The notes beneath the pieces are model-generated. The model was given only the letters and a program-made list of their open reading frames with translations. It had not been told where the DNA came from and made no database searches. The position numbers were made by a program, and so were the translations under genes. From Papilionanthe hookeriana x Papilionanthe teres (lineage: Eukaryota; Streptophyta; Magnoliopsida; Asparagales; Orchidaceae), in the NCBI GenBank assembly GCA_022702705.1, contig CM040426.1, positions 73,739,306 to 73,803,305 of the forward strand: a DNA stretch of 64,000 bases. The letters run 5' to 3'. Shown one piece after another: positions 1 to 13,500 of this stretch (the stretch's first letter is position 1; each line of letters starts with the position of its first letter).

Positions 1-101
1 CTGTTAGAAATCGGTTGTTTAAATTTTTGAATATGCATACATATATAAAAAAAATTAACAACAACGTGCAAGGATCAACAAGTGTTCGATCACTTATCAA
101 T

Positions 102-344
102 TGGAAAATTTACATGGATGTCACTCATTTCCTATGTATTTACATATCAAACCCCTAAACTTCAATTTTTATTAAAATGCAACTTTAACTATGTTAAAAA
201 AGTTGTATTTCATTTTAAAAAAAGTTAAAAGTGATAATATTTTTTTATGTGATAAAAAAGTTTTGGGCCTTATAAATGTAAAAAGGAAAGTTAGGTTCTT
301 AGATATATAAATATATAGAAATAGGTGATGTGATGTAAATGCCC
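102..344. mobile_element. MITE of the TTTACATACATACCAC family, copy 1
   Basis: A 243-bp element with long imperfect inverted ends: left GGAAAATTTACATGG, right end reverse-complement GGGCATTTACATCAC. The exact 9-bp direct repeat CTTATCAAT sits at 93-101 and 345-353. A 9-bp target duplication is the hallmark of Mutator-like (MULE) insertion. No coding capacity. Confidence 0.75.
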
Positions 345-353
345 CTTATCAAT

Positions 354-934
354 AATTCCAGAGGATATCCACATAACATTCCAGAGGCATATTCTGTTCA
401 AATACTCTTCCCCAAGCCAACCCTCTGCTTCGAGAAGATATTGCATACTTACAAGGGTGGATGGAGTGGTCACATCACATATAAGTGAAATTATGGTGAC
501 ATGACCACTCTATCAACCATTATAAGTACATACTTATAAAATATGCAGAATTTTCTCTTCTGCTTGGGGCCCCTTAATGCGTCAATTTGTAAGAAAAATT
601 ATTCACGATTGGTTTCAATTAAAAAATATATAAATAAAAATAAACTTTGATAAAATAACCATTTCAACTCCCCCATAAATTTTGATAAAAAATAATTATT
701 TTTATGAAGTAGTTTAATATATATATATATATATATATAATGTGAAGCCCAAAGAAATAAGAAGCTTCCCCCAATTTGCAAATAAATATTACAAATAAAT
801 ATTTTTAAAAGATTTAAGAGTTATTGTGAAGGCTACTTCTCACATGCACAACTTGGCCATATGGCATTGACCTTGACTGCGACCATGTCACAAATATTCC
901 TATAAAAAGTGGAATTGAGTTAAATAATAATAAC
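354..934. other. AT-rich intergenic DNA
   Basis: No gene seen. Contains a short TA microsatellite at about 717-739. Confidence 0.5.
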
Positions 935-1136
935 GGACATTTACATACATACCACCCAATTATTCTGTATATACATATCCAACCCCCAAATTTTACTTGT
1001 TTATATTTATTCACTCCAAATTTTTTATATCACACCAAAAAAATTATTATTTTAAGTTGGCATATATGTAAAATTTAAGTTTACATTTTAGATGTGTAAA
1101 TACATAGAAATTGAGTGGTATGTTTGTAAATCTCCC
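935..1136. mobile_element. MITE family, copy 2
   Basis: Left end GGACATTTACATACATACC and right end GTATGTTTGTAAATCTCCC are inverted, with the family's inner motif (TATCCAACCCCCAAA against a matching right half). Non-coding, about 200 bp. Confidence 0.7.
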
Positions 1137-1187
1137 AAAAAAATTTTATGATTCATGGTTTATTACCGAGAGTTTATAGAAATATAT

Positions 1188-1194
<7 letters not shown>

Positions 1195-1254
<60 letters not shown>
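1195..1254. repeat. TA microsatellite
   Basis: About 60 bp of uninterrupted TA. Confidence 0.95.
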
Positions 1255-1257
<3 letters not shown>

Positions 1258-1317
1258 CGTGTTATATCTCGAGATTCGTGTTTGAAGGACGAAAATTTGT
1301 TCGAGTTGTATCACTTA

Positions 1318-1447
1318 TGTATGTACAAATTTAACAGCCGAAGTTTGATATGATGATTTAAATGTCATGTATGTAAATATGAATAGTATAAATATTATAT
1401 ATGTAAATAAATAAGAATTGTGTGGTATGAATGTAAATGCTCGATTT
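1318..1447. mobile_element. MITE family, partial copy
   Basis: Contains the right-half consensus TAAGAATTGTGTGGTATG followed by AATGTAAATGCTC. The left half is degenerate. Confidence 0.5.
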
Positions 1448-1989
1448 ATTTATTTATTTTAATTATGTCTGACAGAGAAAGATGGGAAGGATAACGATGA
1501 TGACGCGGCACCATCTCAGCGAGCAGGTTTTGGCGACAGAATTATCGTGTTTGAAGGTTCGTTATATAATATTAAAATGTCATTACATATCTAGAATAAG
1601 ATTTGCATTTAACATGAAATAATAAAGAAATAAAGGGCATTTATATCCGAAGGACATGTTTTTAAAAAAATTAAATTACAAAAAAACCAGATTGAACTAT
1701 TTTGTAAAAGGATGAGCCAAAATAAACTGCAAAGAAGATTTAGTTAAGTTTGGAGTTCGGACGTAAGCTATGCTTGGATAACATGTGAGATACACCAAGG
1801 GTGATTTTTTTTTTCTTCTCCGCTCCGTCTGATGTATCGCGTCAGTTGTCTGGACGTAGCTTTGTATCCGGACCCCGGATAAAGTATTTTTTTTTTTTTT
1901 CTTATTTACAAGCTATGATCAACGTTTGATGTCTAAAGAAAGAGAAATGCAAGAATATCAATGAGACAACTTCTATATTGACAGCTACC
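1448..1989. other. Unassigned intergenic DNA
   Basis: No gene seen. Around 1740-1890 there are GGACGTA-type motifs with poly-T tracts, vaguely like the fold-back elements at 6.7-7.1 and 48.6 kb. Confidence 0.4.
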
Positions 1990-2500
1990 GTTAGGGCTTT
2001 TAAGGAGCCGATTTGGAGCCGAGCAAGGGTCGACTCTAAATTGATTTGTGGCTCGTTATGTTTGATTTCGAGCTAGCTCGGCTCGAAATTGAATCGAGCT
2101 CAATTCGACTCGAAAGCGAAAGAGCTAGCCGCTCAAATTTGAGTTATTTGGACAATTCAAGCTCAGAATCGGTTTGATACGGCTTGAAATTTAAACAAGA
2201 TGGCTCAGTTTACGTTAATATAGAATCATTCCACCTAGAAATCGGCTCGTAGCTTGTTATATTTGATTTTATTTAGCATTATACATACTTCATATAGATA
2301 AAAAAAAAATTTTTGAGCCAATCTCAAGCCACTTCGAGTTGATCCATGTATGACTTGAAATCGGCTAGAAAAAAAGCTATCAAAAGTTTTTGCTCATCAC
2401 TCGGCTCATTTATTTTAATAGAATCTCGTTTTGAGTTAAATCAAATCAATTTTCGAGCAATTAACGATCATCAAACCGAATCCACAGCCCAAGCCACCAT
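1990..2500. repeat. Degenerate GAGCTCG/CTCGAGC-rich element
   Basis: Dense repeats of GGCTCG, GAGCTAGCTCGG and their complements start just after TTAGGGCTTTT. Composition and design resemble the hAT-like element at 56961-57480, but no clear ends or target duplication can be seen. Confidence 0.4.
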
Positions 2501-4739
2501 TGAAAGCGAGATTGTTAGCATGAAGTGAAAGCTCACTAAGGTTTAAGAGATGAAACCAAGAGAAATTAGTTTTGAAAACATGTTTTTTTCCTTTTCGACC
2601 AATAAAAGTGATCGAACCTAACTCCTTGAGATTCTTCACGTTATTTTCAACCAATGTGCTACGCATTTAAGCAAGTCTGAAAAGAACGTCAACGAAGAGA
2701 TGACAAATTTTAATGCCGGTAATTAGTAAAATGAGTACGCAGATCGAATCATTTAGGCTCATAAAGACGAGGCATGAAGATTTTAAGATAGTTTCATCAT
2801 ATTCACACGCAAGTTCTAAGCGAGGAGGGCCCATAAAGATTAAGTTAGGCAATGGAATCAAATTAAGTTGATCCAACTTGAGATGCTCCAACTACTAAAT
2901 TGTTGGACCTATATTGACTCATCCATAGATTATAGAGTTGTTTCTAATTGGTTGGATTTATATTTGAGACTTATAAGTAAGATGTAATGCACATTGATTT
3001 GTTGTTGATTTTTAAATTATTAACAAAAAATAGAGAAATGTTGTAATATTTGATAAGAATCCAAAGATTGGGTTTGAAGGCTTTTATGTATATATATATA
3101 TGTTATTTATGGCCAATGGGAGCATACACCCTTGGACATTTAAATTAAGTCAAAATAGTTTAACTAATGACATATTATGGCTTCAAAAAAACTAGTTATG
3201 GTACCAAATAACTTCCAAATAATACAAATTTAATGACCAATTAACTATATTCAAATTTATTACAATTTTTATAATATTTTTAGGTCTTTCTAATTCATGA
3301 GCTATTTGTAGAACTATATAATTATTAAGGCATCATATCATTGCTATTGTTATGGTTTTATATTTGATCTTTGTACATTGTTAGAGTTATTTTACAACTT
3401 CAAGTCATTTAGCATCTCATTTTCTTAAAAGACATTGTCCTAACTTCTTCGATTATATTCAACTCATTCTAGGAGAGGGATTGTCTCAAGCATCTTTCAT
3501 TAACATCAATATATTGGCATAGTCACTCTCGATCGCCTTAATTATCTTCCGAACCACCTCATCATGACCTTTAAGTAACTAACGATGTTGTCACATATAG
3601 AGGAGGATCGATCTAAACATCGTTAGTCACCAACCTATCTTCTTGTATTATTTTACCCTTTACTTTAGACTGCACCATCTCGTTCATCATAGAAGGACCA
3701 GACTCTCCATCCATATTAGCCTTTATGATCTTCGAATGCCACCACATCATTACCTTCTAGTGTGTCATCTACAATTTTAAGCGAGGATCGATTCAATCTT
3801 TTTTAATAATCTTTTTCAATCTTTCATCATTACATTCGAGTGTGTCATCTACATCGACTTAATTTAATGTGATATGATTATTATTATTATTATTTATTTT
3901 TAGGAGAATAATTATGATAATTACATATAAATTAAATGCATTTACAGAGCATTAAGCTATTTTCAACAATCAAAGGGAAAAAAAGGTCATTTTCAAGAGT
4001 CATTGTGGGGCAAAGGGTAAAAGTCTATATTATTATTCTTCGCACCGACCCTATCTCCATCACTGCATGCCAAAATCACTTTTCATATGTTTGTTTACAT
4101 GACCCACATGATAGCTTTTCTTCGGTTTGTTTTTAGTCACATAAATTATAGAGAAAAGTTAATTAAATTAAAAAAATATAAATTTTATTTATGGAAGTAT
4201 TTACTTTAATCACATGTCAATGCAATTTTTTAATTTTTCATATATTCGTAGGAGTATGACGTTTTTCTACATTTTCGGGCCAACATCAACTATTACTACG
4301 ATCGATGTATGTCATCAATCAATGCCAACATTTGTCATCAACACACATCGAAACTTCACGCCTACCAAAATCATTGCATTTTATCAACGAATATCAACAT
4401 TCTTGATCACATACCTAATGTTGTTCGCCAACCATTTTGAACTACTTCGACAAGTATACGCTTGAGGTATCTAGCATCAGATGTTCGTACAGTAGTATTA
4501 CAACTTATTTGCGAGCTACGTAGCAAGAACTTATATATCCTGTCAAAGAAAGTCATTCCCGTAAATTGCTTTGAATCAGTAAATCAATCATTAGACATTG
4601 AGGATTCGACATTAATCCTCTCATACCTACTAATTGATGTACTTGAGACGCATTTCCTTGAGCCCCATAAAAGGACATTAGATGAACTTGATTAGAGATA
4701 GTTTACACTTCCAAGTGATCTCACTTTTTAATTAGTCCC
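2501..4739. other. Intergenic DNA, no recognised gene
   Basis: AT-rich. Short open frames near 4214-4695 do not resemble any family I know and lack start context or composition bias. A phrase containing GTGTGTCATCTAC recurs near 3760 and 3840. Nothing else supported. Confidence 0.45.
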
Positions 4740-4984
4740 TTAGATTTTCATTATCAAGCATACCACTCAAGTCCTATATATTTACATATCTAATACCTAA
4801 AATTCAATATTTACATATATGTCACCGTACTTATATGACAAAAAGGTGTATTTCACTTTTTAAAAATCAAATAATGATATTTTTTATGTGATAGAAAAGA
4901 TTTGGGCGGTATAAATGTAAAAAATTAAGCTTAGACATTAGATATGTAATAACATGGAAATTGGTGGGTATATATGCAAATGCT
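4740..4984. mobile_element. MITE family, copy
   Basis: Shares TATTTACATATCTAATACC, CACCGTACTTATATGA, TTTATGTGATAGAAAAG and ATTAGATATGTAATAACAT with the other copies. The outer ends are decayed. Confidence 0.7.
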
Positions 4985-5699
4985 ATAAAGCTTCAATAGA
5001 TGTTAAGACTTCAACCCTCACAATAAATATGTTGCATAAGTTTGGCATAAGGCAACTTAGTCTTAGGCTTCTTAATTTCATGTTTCCATATTTTTGGCCT
5101 TGCTTCCAAAATTTAATGTAGCAATATTAATTAGCGTGCAAAATGAGGAATGATAAGTACTATATTGCTTATGCATCTTTTCCTATAATTCTATAATCAA
5201 AGGGGGAGGCCTTTGAATATTTAAAAATTTTATATAATTATATGTTTGCTTGTACTACTATTCAACACCATATCATTATTATGAAGTTAATATAACAACT
5301 TTCTTAAATAAAAATAAATTTAAAAAAATCATCATTTTTATGTGTGAATTAAATTCTTTTTATTAGAGAAGATTTGAAAAAGATGTGAATGTCCTTTTTT
5401 GTTTTGTTTTTTTTAATGAATAATGTCTTGATAAGAAATTAAAATAAGCAAAAATTTATATGTTTAAATTTTTTATCAATTAAATTAATTCATGCCAATA
5501 AATTTTTTCAACAATAATTTTATATAAAAAATTTCTTTCTTATGCATATTTTTAATTGAAATTGCTTTGATTTCTAACCAAATGAGATGATTTGATAATT
5601 TTGTTTATTTATTTATTTTACTCAAAATAATGAGCACCATTGGTTTATTTAGGATATTTATTGTTTTTAATAAAAATATTTGTAATAATGTTGTGATAA
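4985..5699. other. AT-rich intergenic DNA
   Basis: No gene, repeat unit or recognisable element seen. Confidence 0.45.
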
Positions 5700-5825
5700 A
5701 AAAAATCATTTTCAAGTATTATAATGAGTACTAAAAATATTTTTATTTATAAACTAATTATATTTTTTCAGAACACTATTCGAACCCATGCACTCGTGAT
5801 AGAAGACTACACCGGCAACCATTAT
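5700..5825 (-). mobile_element. Possible tRNA-derived SINE remnant
   Basis: On the minus strand a box-A-like TGGCATAATGG is followed about 35 nt later by a box-B-like GGTTCGAATAG, the spacing of a pol III internal promoter. It is followed by an AT-rich body. No cloverleaf can be drawn, so this is not a functional tRNA gene. Confidence 0.35.
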
Positions 5826-6677
5826 GCCACGGATAAGTGCACAACTGTTATAGCCGATATAATCATAAAAACTAACTTCTCATAAAAAGTATTTCTAAAA
5901 AAATGAAGAAAAAATATCAATCTATATTGATAATAATATGAATAGCAAAGCAAAAATAATACTAAAAAAAACCATAAATAAACTCTTAATATACTCATTT
6001 TATTTAATTTATTTGATTGCATTCATTACACCTTGACATAAAAACAAAATAAAAAATAAAAATAAATAAATAAATAAATAAGGGTTGTTTCCTTGTAGTC
6101 AATAGCTAGAAAATGCGTACACGGCTTTTAGAGCTTCACCACAATTCCCCAATTGACTTGATCCCATTTTCCAATCAAATAATTATTAGGCATCATCTTG
6201 GCTCTCTTTCCCCTCAATTTTCCCACTAATATAATCCCCATATTAAACAATTGGATAATTTACATAAATACCACTAAATTTTTATGTATTTACATATATA
6301 ACCCCTACACCTCAAATTTTAAAAATATAGTTTTAAATTATTTCTAAACACCGACCATGTTCTAAATAAGAGAAATGGTCCTCTTTAAGATTAATTGAGA
6401 TCATTCTGTCACTGATTGCATGTTCTTTTGGGCAAATAAATAAAATTATAAACCACCGAAAATATTTGTAAATAATATTTTTATAAGAGGTCAGATATAA
6501 AATAATGGTTCATGACAATAAGAGATTCAGATGTTCGGCAGTCACATCGTGGTGGGTCTGTTAGGCATTTTTTTAAAAAAGACAAACTATTTATCCCATA
6601 ATTTTATCTGCTATTTACTAAAGTAATAGCCAATTATATCTATTTACAAAATTTATTTGTGAAAAAAATTTCCATAG
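5826..6677. other. AT-rich intergenic DNA with partial MITE
   Basis: An AAAT microsatellite lies near 6055-6082. The left half of the MITE family (TTTACATAAATACCAC, then TATGTATTTACATATA) lies at about 6253-6325. No gene seen. Confidence 0.45.
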
Positions 6678-7105
6678 CGAGTTTGGATGTAGCTCTGCAT
6701 GTAGACTCCAACAATATACCGTCGCGTGTGTTACACCAGACCCACCCCATAAACACCGTGCGGTGAACTACTCCAATAACATCCACGATTTCGCTTAAAT
6801 AACCCCCACAGAACAGTTCCAATAACTGCTTCAATAATATCGCAACCACCCTCCAATAACACTGCGCGGAGGTTATTAGAACGGTTCACAGAACGTTATT
6901 GTCGCGTTATTGGTAGTTATTATGGTTTTATTAGGGGGTTATTGGAGCGGTTCACCACGCTGTGTTATTATGAGATTATTGCGACAATGAGGACTTGCTG
7001 AAATTGTTCTCTGGGAGTTATTGAAGTGGAACTGCAGAGGTTATTGGAGTTGTTCACAGCACGGTGTTTATGAGATGAGCCTGATATAATACACATGACG
7101 ACATA
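6678..7105. mobile_element. Fold-back element with repeated CCAATAAC/GTTATTGG motifs
   Basis: Left arm (GACCCACCCCATAAACACCG, then CCAATAAC blocks) pairs with right arm (CACGGTGTTTATGAGATGAG, then GTTATTGG blocks). At least six CCAATAAC or GTTATTGG units lie between. It is non-coding and sits 0.3 kb beyond the BIN4 stop codon, so it may fall in or near the 3' UTR or terminator. Confidence 0.6.
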
Positions 7106-7425
7106 TTACAGGTGTCAAAGTTTTCTTATATAAATAATTACATAAAAATATATGTGATATCTATGTAAATCTTCCTGCAGCATATTTTTTAATTAGTTAT
7201 TTATTGAAAATGAAGATAGGAGGCGGCTGAAATCAAAGGAGGCAAAATTCTTTGAAATTTCTTCCAACTGTGTTATGGACATTACTTCTTAAAAAAAAAA
7301 GTTAAAATACAGCTATAAGTGCAAATAATAGTTATGAAAAAAATAATATCTAAACTCACTTGTTTGAATGCTTCTAAATGAAAAAAAATAAAATTAGAAT
7401 GAAATGAATTTTAGATGTGGTACCT

Positions 7426-7524
7426 TTATTTCTTAGATTTTCTGGTCCTTTTTGCAGCTTGAGATTTTCTTGCTACCTTCTTGGGCGTCTTTGCAGAAGT
7501 TTTCCTTTTCTTGTTTGGAGTACC
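7426..7524 (-). CDS. BIN4: BIN4 exon 10 (stop codon)
   Basis: Begins after TTGATAG in phase 0 and encodes 32 residues, about half of them Lys or Arg (GTPNKKRKTSAKTPKKVARK, then QAAKRTRKSKK), before TAA. The basic tail suits nuclear localisation and DNA binding. Confidence 0.87.
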   Translation of the reverse strand, partial: GTPNKKRKTSAKTPKKVARKSQAAKRTRKSKK

Positions 7525-10500
7525 CTATCAAAAACAATATATATCATATGCAAGACCAGTCACAAAAATTATGATGAGGATCGATATCAATGTCCTTAGA
7601 TCAACATTGAGATTAGTGTGATATTAATTATACATATATTACAATCACACTGCCTATTTTTTATGGAGTGGTAGATGAATTGATCAAATTATAATCACAC
7701 TGCCTATTTTTTTATGGATTCAAATTGTTGGATGGATCTCTATGGGGGACCTGCTGTTAACAAGATTTATCACCAGATTTACAAAATCCAGTCAAACATA
7801 AAAAAGTGCGAGTTTCGTGAATTTATGAATTTTTGGGATGTAAGCGGCCCCGAATTTTGTCTTAATTTTAGCACAGAGCTGGATTTATCAAATCCAACAA
7901 GGTGGTGGATTTAATGGAATCCTTCTTACGCTAAATCTGGCTTGTAGCCAAACACCCCGCAAGGAACTTACACATCCAAATTGAGTGTGATAGAAATAAA
8001 AAATGTTAGGGGATAAGAAAGATAGCTTACAATTTGATTAGGAATGTGGGGCAAATGGAATAGCACCGATTAAATGAAAAGCTCGTTAAAAAAATACTAA
8101 GGGTCATTTACATACATACCGCACAATTCTTATTTATTTATACATCTAACTCTAAACATTCATATTTACATGCATACCACTCGAATACCTTTTTAAAAGT
8201 GAAATGCACCTTTTCATGCATAGGTTTATAACACCAAGTTGTTACAAGTGTAAATATCATACTTTTAGATGTTTGAAATGTAAATACATAAGAATTGCGT
8301 GGTATGTATTAAATTTCCCTATACAAAAATTTGGGCATACAAAAATGAAAGAAGTATCAATACGCATAAAGGTAACCATAAATAATTGGGAAGAGGCTTA
8401 TGATGATGATGAGTAAGCACAAGTATCTTCCAAGGCAACATTATTCTTCTCTATCACAAAATATGGAATTTTCCATCCTTGTGTACATAAGATGGATCAA
8501 CTTACAAAATGCCCTGTTTATTCCTCACTATTAACAGTTATTTAAATGGCATGATTCAAGGCACAAATCAAAAGGGAGAGGGAGAGGTCCTTCTATGGAG
8601 GGAAGAGCTCACTGATAAAACTATTAAATTACCTACTTTAGAGTAAACTAAACGTCCCAACCAACCAGCCAATTAAAACAGCAAATTATCATCTTAAGTC
8701 TGACTCTATAAGTTGCAGAACAACTACGTGTGTGAAAGAGTTCCTATCCTTACTATAATGTCTCTCCAAAGTATAAATTTCACAAAACATAGATGGAATT
8801 GCACAAAGCAGAGAATGTATTTTGAAGGAAAAATATTTCAGGTTAGCAGGTCAAGCATGCTGCTTAGCTTCAAAAATTAAAAGAAATAAACAGATAGCTT
8901 CTGCCAAATCAATGTACTCAATCAATAATAGGCAAGCTAGAGCTCTACAACAAAATAAGGAAAACATGATGGAAGGAACCTGACAAATCCCAGTTGTTTT
9001 GACACTTGATAACAAGAAAACAGCAACAAAACTTCGAGGAAAAAATAAATCGAATATAATTTGATCAAAGAAGTTTTGCACACTGACAATTAATAGATAA
9101 TTCTCAATTTTTTTGTCAAAATGCTATTTTTTGAGAAATAAAAATTTAGCATTTATTTGACAGGAAGTTATCAGTAAGAAAATTGGGCTCAGAGTATTAC
9201 CATTGATTTCTCAGTTTTTCCTCGGGCTCTTTTATTTCCATGGCCTTCATTATCATTGTTGGGATCACCTTGTTGGAGAAAAGCCTTGGAAGCTTTCTCC
9301 CCCTCCTCATCCGAATCAAAAGAAAATCCATCAAGCGTCCCTACTCAGAGGAGATCATGTTACAAGGATAATGTCAAAGGTGGGGAAAATTATCTTCATC
9401 TGTTGAATATTTTATATTTATTGCATGCTCATTTAATTAGCAGGTACGTTTATTTTATGAAGAGAAGACTAAATAGGGCCAGGAAAACAGAATTGCAAGC
9501 TGTAATAAGTAAAATTAAAAGGTTCCAATTATAAAAGATGGAACTGTCAATTAAAATGAAGCTGAATGACTAAATGATTTAGTCATACATATCTGGCACT
9601 GTCTTAAGCCTTTACGCAGAAGAAAGGCTGTAAATAATATTCAATATTTATCTACTTGTCGCCCCTTGTAAGGATCCTTTTCTTATAAACTATCATGCTA
9701 ATAGCACCCAAAGATAGTTCGAAGTTCAGATAACAAATCTAATAAACTCAATCTGATAGATATCTGTCAGACAACCTGCTCTATCTGGATTATTTAATAG
9801 GTTTACATTACGAAATGGATACCATATAAATAAATCAAAAATTAACAAAACAAAATAATTTGTAAGTTCAAGGATTGGACATCATTAAGGAAGCTGAAAA
9901 AAAAAGAAATATACATTCTGGCAGCTTTTCAAGCATTCAATATCAAACATGGAAACAACCAAATATAAGAACTAGGTTTTTAACTATAACAGAGGAACTG
10001 AAGTACCCTGATGGTATTTATTAGGAAATAGATTTACATAGATAAAAATATCTAGCAGATGATTGCAAATCCACAGATGAATAATGGAAATAAAAAATCA
10101 TAAGAAAAGAATCCTTGCCTTCAATCATTGTTTCAGCTTCAAACAAGTTTGACTTAGCTTCTAATTTGACGAAATCATTCATGACAGCTTCTACCTGTGC
10201 AGTCAGCATCCCTGATTAGTAAAATAAGGGCAAAAACAAACTTAAAAATACATACAGAGCTTATCATCATCACCATTATGTCATTGAATTTATCCCAATG
10301 ATTTGGGCTTCTTGGTCTCATTATCTATCAAAAATTCTAATGTTGTGCTAATACTAGTTTACAAAAATCCTTTTGTCTGACTTATAATGGAAATATTTCC
10401 TGCTATTCATCATCATCCAGTATCATGTACCTTTTCCTTCGTATCCTATACAATAGAGCATCTTCTGCTCTGCATTCACAAATCATTTATTTATTTTTTA

Positions 10501-13500
10501 TAACATCATCTATTAAAAGATGGTCTATAATGTGATCATGGGTACTATAATTCCACTAATTTTAGAACATCCATCTAATATTCCTATTTTTTCAATGCTT
10601 AAGTTGACCGTTAGACATTCTTTTGTTGTCCAACAATCAAATTAAATGATAATCATTTTTATTGCAAATTTATAAAAATTTCATCTAAATCTCCGTGATG
10701 TTCTATAGCAAGGTAGCTAAGAGGCACCACATTTCAGCAAGTTTGCCATCATTCATATACTTATATATCTCCATATTTTCACATTATTGATTCGTCTTTA
10801 TTATTTTGCATATTTCAAATAATACATAGATGTACTTGAATTTTGTTCTACTAATCATAAGCACCAATTTTTTTTCTTGTTGTCCTCCATTATTAACTTC
10901 TCATGTAATTCACTTAACCTTACTCCATTAGAATGTCATATGCTTATGGCACTAACTTAAACAATTCAGGTATCACCTTGATCCTCCAACCTTACTGACT
11001 GGCATTTATATTCACAAATCCATATAAGCACATGCCATAAACTTGATTTCGTTCTAAAATACCTAAGCACCAAATCTTCTTATGTCCTTCAATATTAACT
11101 TTTTGTTTAGTTCAAAACTGACTCTATTAGAATGCCAAATGAATATAACATACACCAAAGCAGATTACTTTGAATATCTAACAAAAAAGCATCCGAAAGC
11201 ATTGTAAAAAGGTATTTATTTAATTTTTGGTCTAACATAACCCTCACTCGACAATTACGTCAAATGCTAGCCATATATCCATAATAACTTCCTGCCTTAT
11301 AGCATTGACGTTTAAATATTCCCCTCAATTTAACAAAATTCAAACACTCAATCATATGCTTCTCTAAGATAAAGATAAGTAATATCAAGATACATTTATT
11401 TGTTCTGTATAAATTTCTAGTAGTAGCTTTCAAATCAAAATAACATGCTTTTTTTTTTGGTATAAAACGAAAGCAATTTCAAATATCATTCTCGTTCTCC
11501 TCAACACCCACACCATCAACTTCCGTCCCATCAACTCTTCGTGATAGCAACCAGACAATGTTCTCTTGTCGTTAATTCTTATCATAATTTGGACATAAGA
11601 AAATATATAAAACTCAAACATAAAAATGCACGTAGAAGCTTCCAAAGAATAAATGATTTATGTAGTTTATCTTCATGTTGCTTAAACATATGAAATTATC
11701 ATAGCTAGCATTTACAACATCAAAGGTCAAATTTTAACTGATTCATCCAATATGGTTAAATTATCATGTAACTACAAAATATTATCCTTCCTTTTTTCTT
11801 CCACGACCACCCTCATAATTATGTTAACTTTAAAACTCTGGACCTCTTCCATAAGTAAATGCACCAAATTTATCACGCTATAAAAGCTCAGTGACTGTGC
11901 CGCTTATCAATTCCAATGAATTTAACTGAAAGTAGAAATAGCAAATGACAATTCAAAATGAGGCAGAAAGTATTAAAATTTAAATTCACAAGGTATCATT
12001 TGATTTAATGAGTGTAGGATATAATCGCAGTATCTGCATCACTAGTATAAAGTAGAATGAAATATTAAAATGCATACACTCAATTCTATATATTTTCATG
12101 TCTAACACCTAAACTTCAATTTTCACATATAAGCCACCTTACCAATACATGAAAAGGTGTATTTCACCTTTAAAAATTAAAATGATGGTATATTTAATGG
12201 GATATGAAAATTTTGGGTGGTATAAATGTAAATGTATAAATCAAAGTTTAGGAGTTAGATGTGTGAAGACATAAGAATTGTGTAGTTTGTACGTAAATGC
12301 CACAAGTTTAATCTGCAAAGAACCCATTCTCAACTAGATGATTCCATGCAGAGGTAAAATTAGCACTAAACAAATCAAGCAAAAAGGTTGGAAGATCAGT
12401 TGTTCGTATAGGTTTCATTTAATTCAATTACATGTAATTAGAGGAATCAGATAACTGTCTCCTTCAATTAGAAATCCAGTGCTAAACATGTTAGAAACAC
12501 CTTGAAAAGAGTTCAAGGAAATTCCATTAAAGCTCTGCCAACAAACCTTTGCTTCTGATTGACCAACACTAACCTGGGCAGAAAAAGAAGATAGACAGCA
12601 ATAGAGTCAGCAGTCGGAATGAAAGGAAAAACAGAGGAACTACTACTTAAATAGAAAGAATGATGGGTCAAGACTATCTTTTCAGTTCTTGTGAAGATCA
12701 CATACAATGCAAAATGTCCTTGAAGGAACTATTGTTGACTTATAGATGGTCCCTATCACAAAAAGAAAGTAATAAAAAAATTAATAAAATATTGACAAAC
12801 ATACTAATCAAGCAAAAATCATCTTCAAGGGAATTTAGATGCAAAAAAGTTAGAAAGATGAAATAAGAAATCAGTCCAATAAAATGAAAGCATAAAGAAA
12901 TGAAATCAGGACCCGAGAAGGAAAACATCACTATATTAATTTATTGTAGTTTTAAGAGTTAAATTAAGCTAAAATTTGAAAAACTTGGCACTAGGACTAG
13001 TAAGAATGGTACGTGAAAACAAATATGGCGTGAAGAAAAAAAAGCATAATTTTTCCATCCATCCAATATATTTCTGTTTTTATGTGAAGCAATTGTCTAA
13101 CCATTCCCATCAAAAGCACCAAATAGCATTTAGATTGAAGGCCTAAAAACGCTTTCAATCAAAAGCTGAATCATGTGTTTAATATTCTGAGTGTCATCTA
13201 AAATTACAGGATAAAAGTTTGCTTAACCTGATTTATAGTTGTCCAAGTATAATAACAAAACAAATCAAGATTGTCAGACGAAAAAAAGAAAAAAAAAAAG
13301 AGGAATTATTTGTTGGCATATAAGTCATTTGAAAAGGAACAGAAAAAGTCCAATGGATCAAGGGGGATAAAGTATGAAAAGTAAACAGTGCCCGAATAGT
13401 TTGGTGTCATTTGGACAATTTTCCGGTCGTCCCTGTGACTAATAAGGTAGAGGGAAGAACATTGTAGCTAGGCCTGTAGGGTGCGAAGAAGAGGCAGAGA

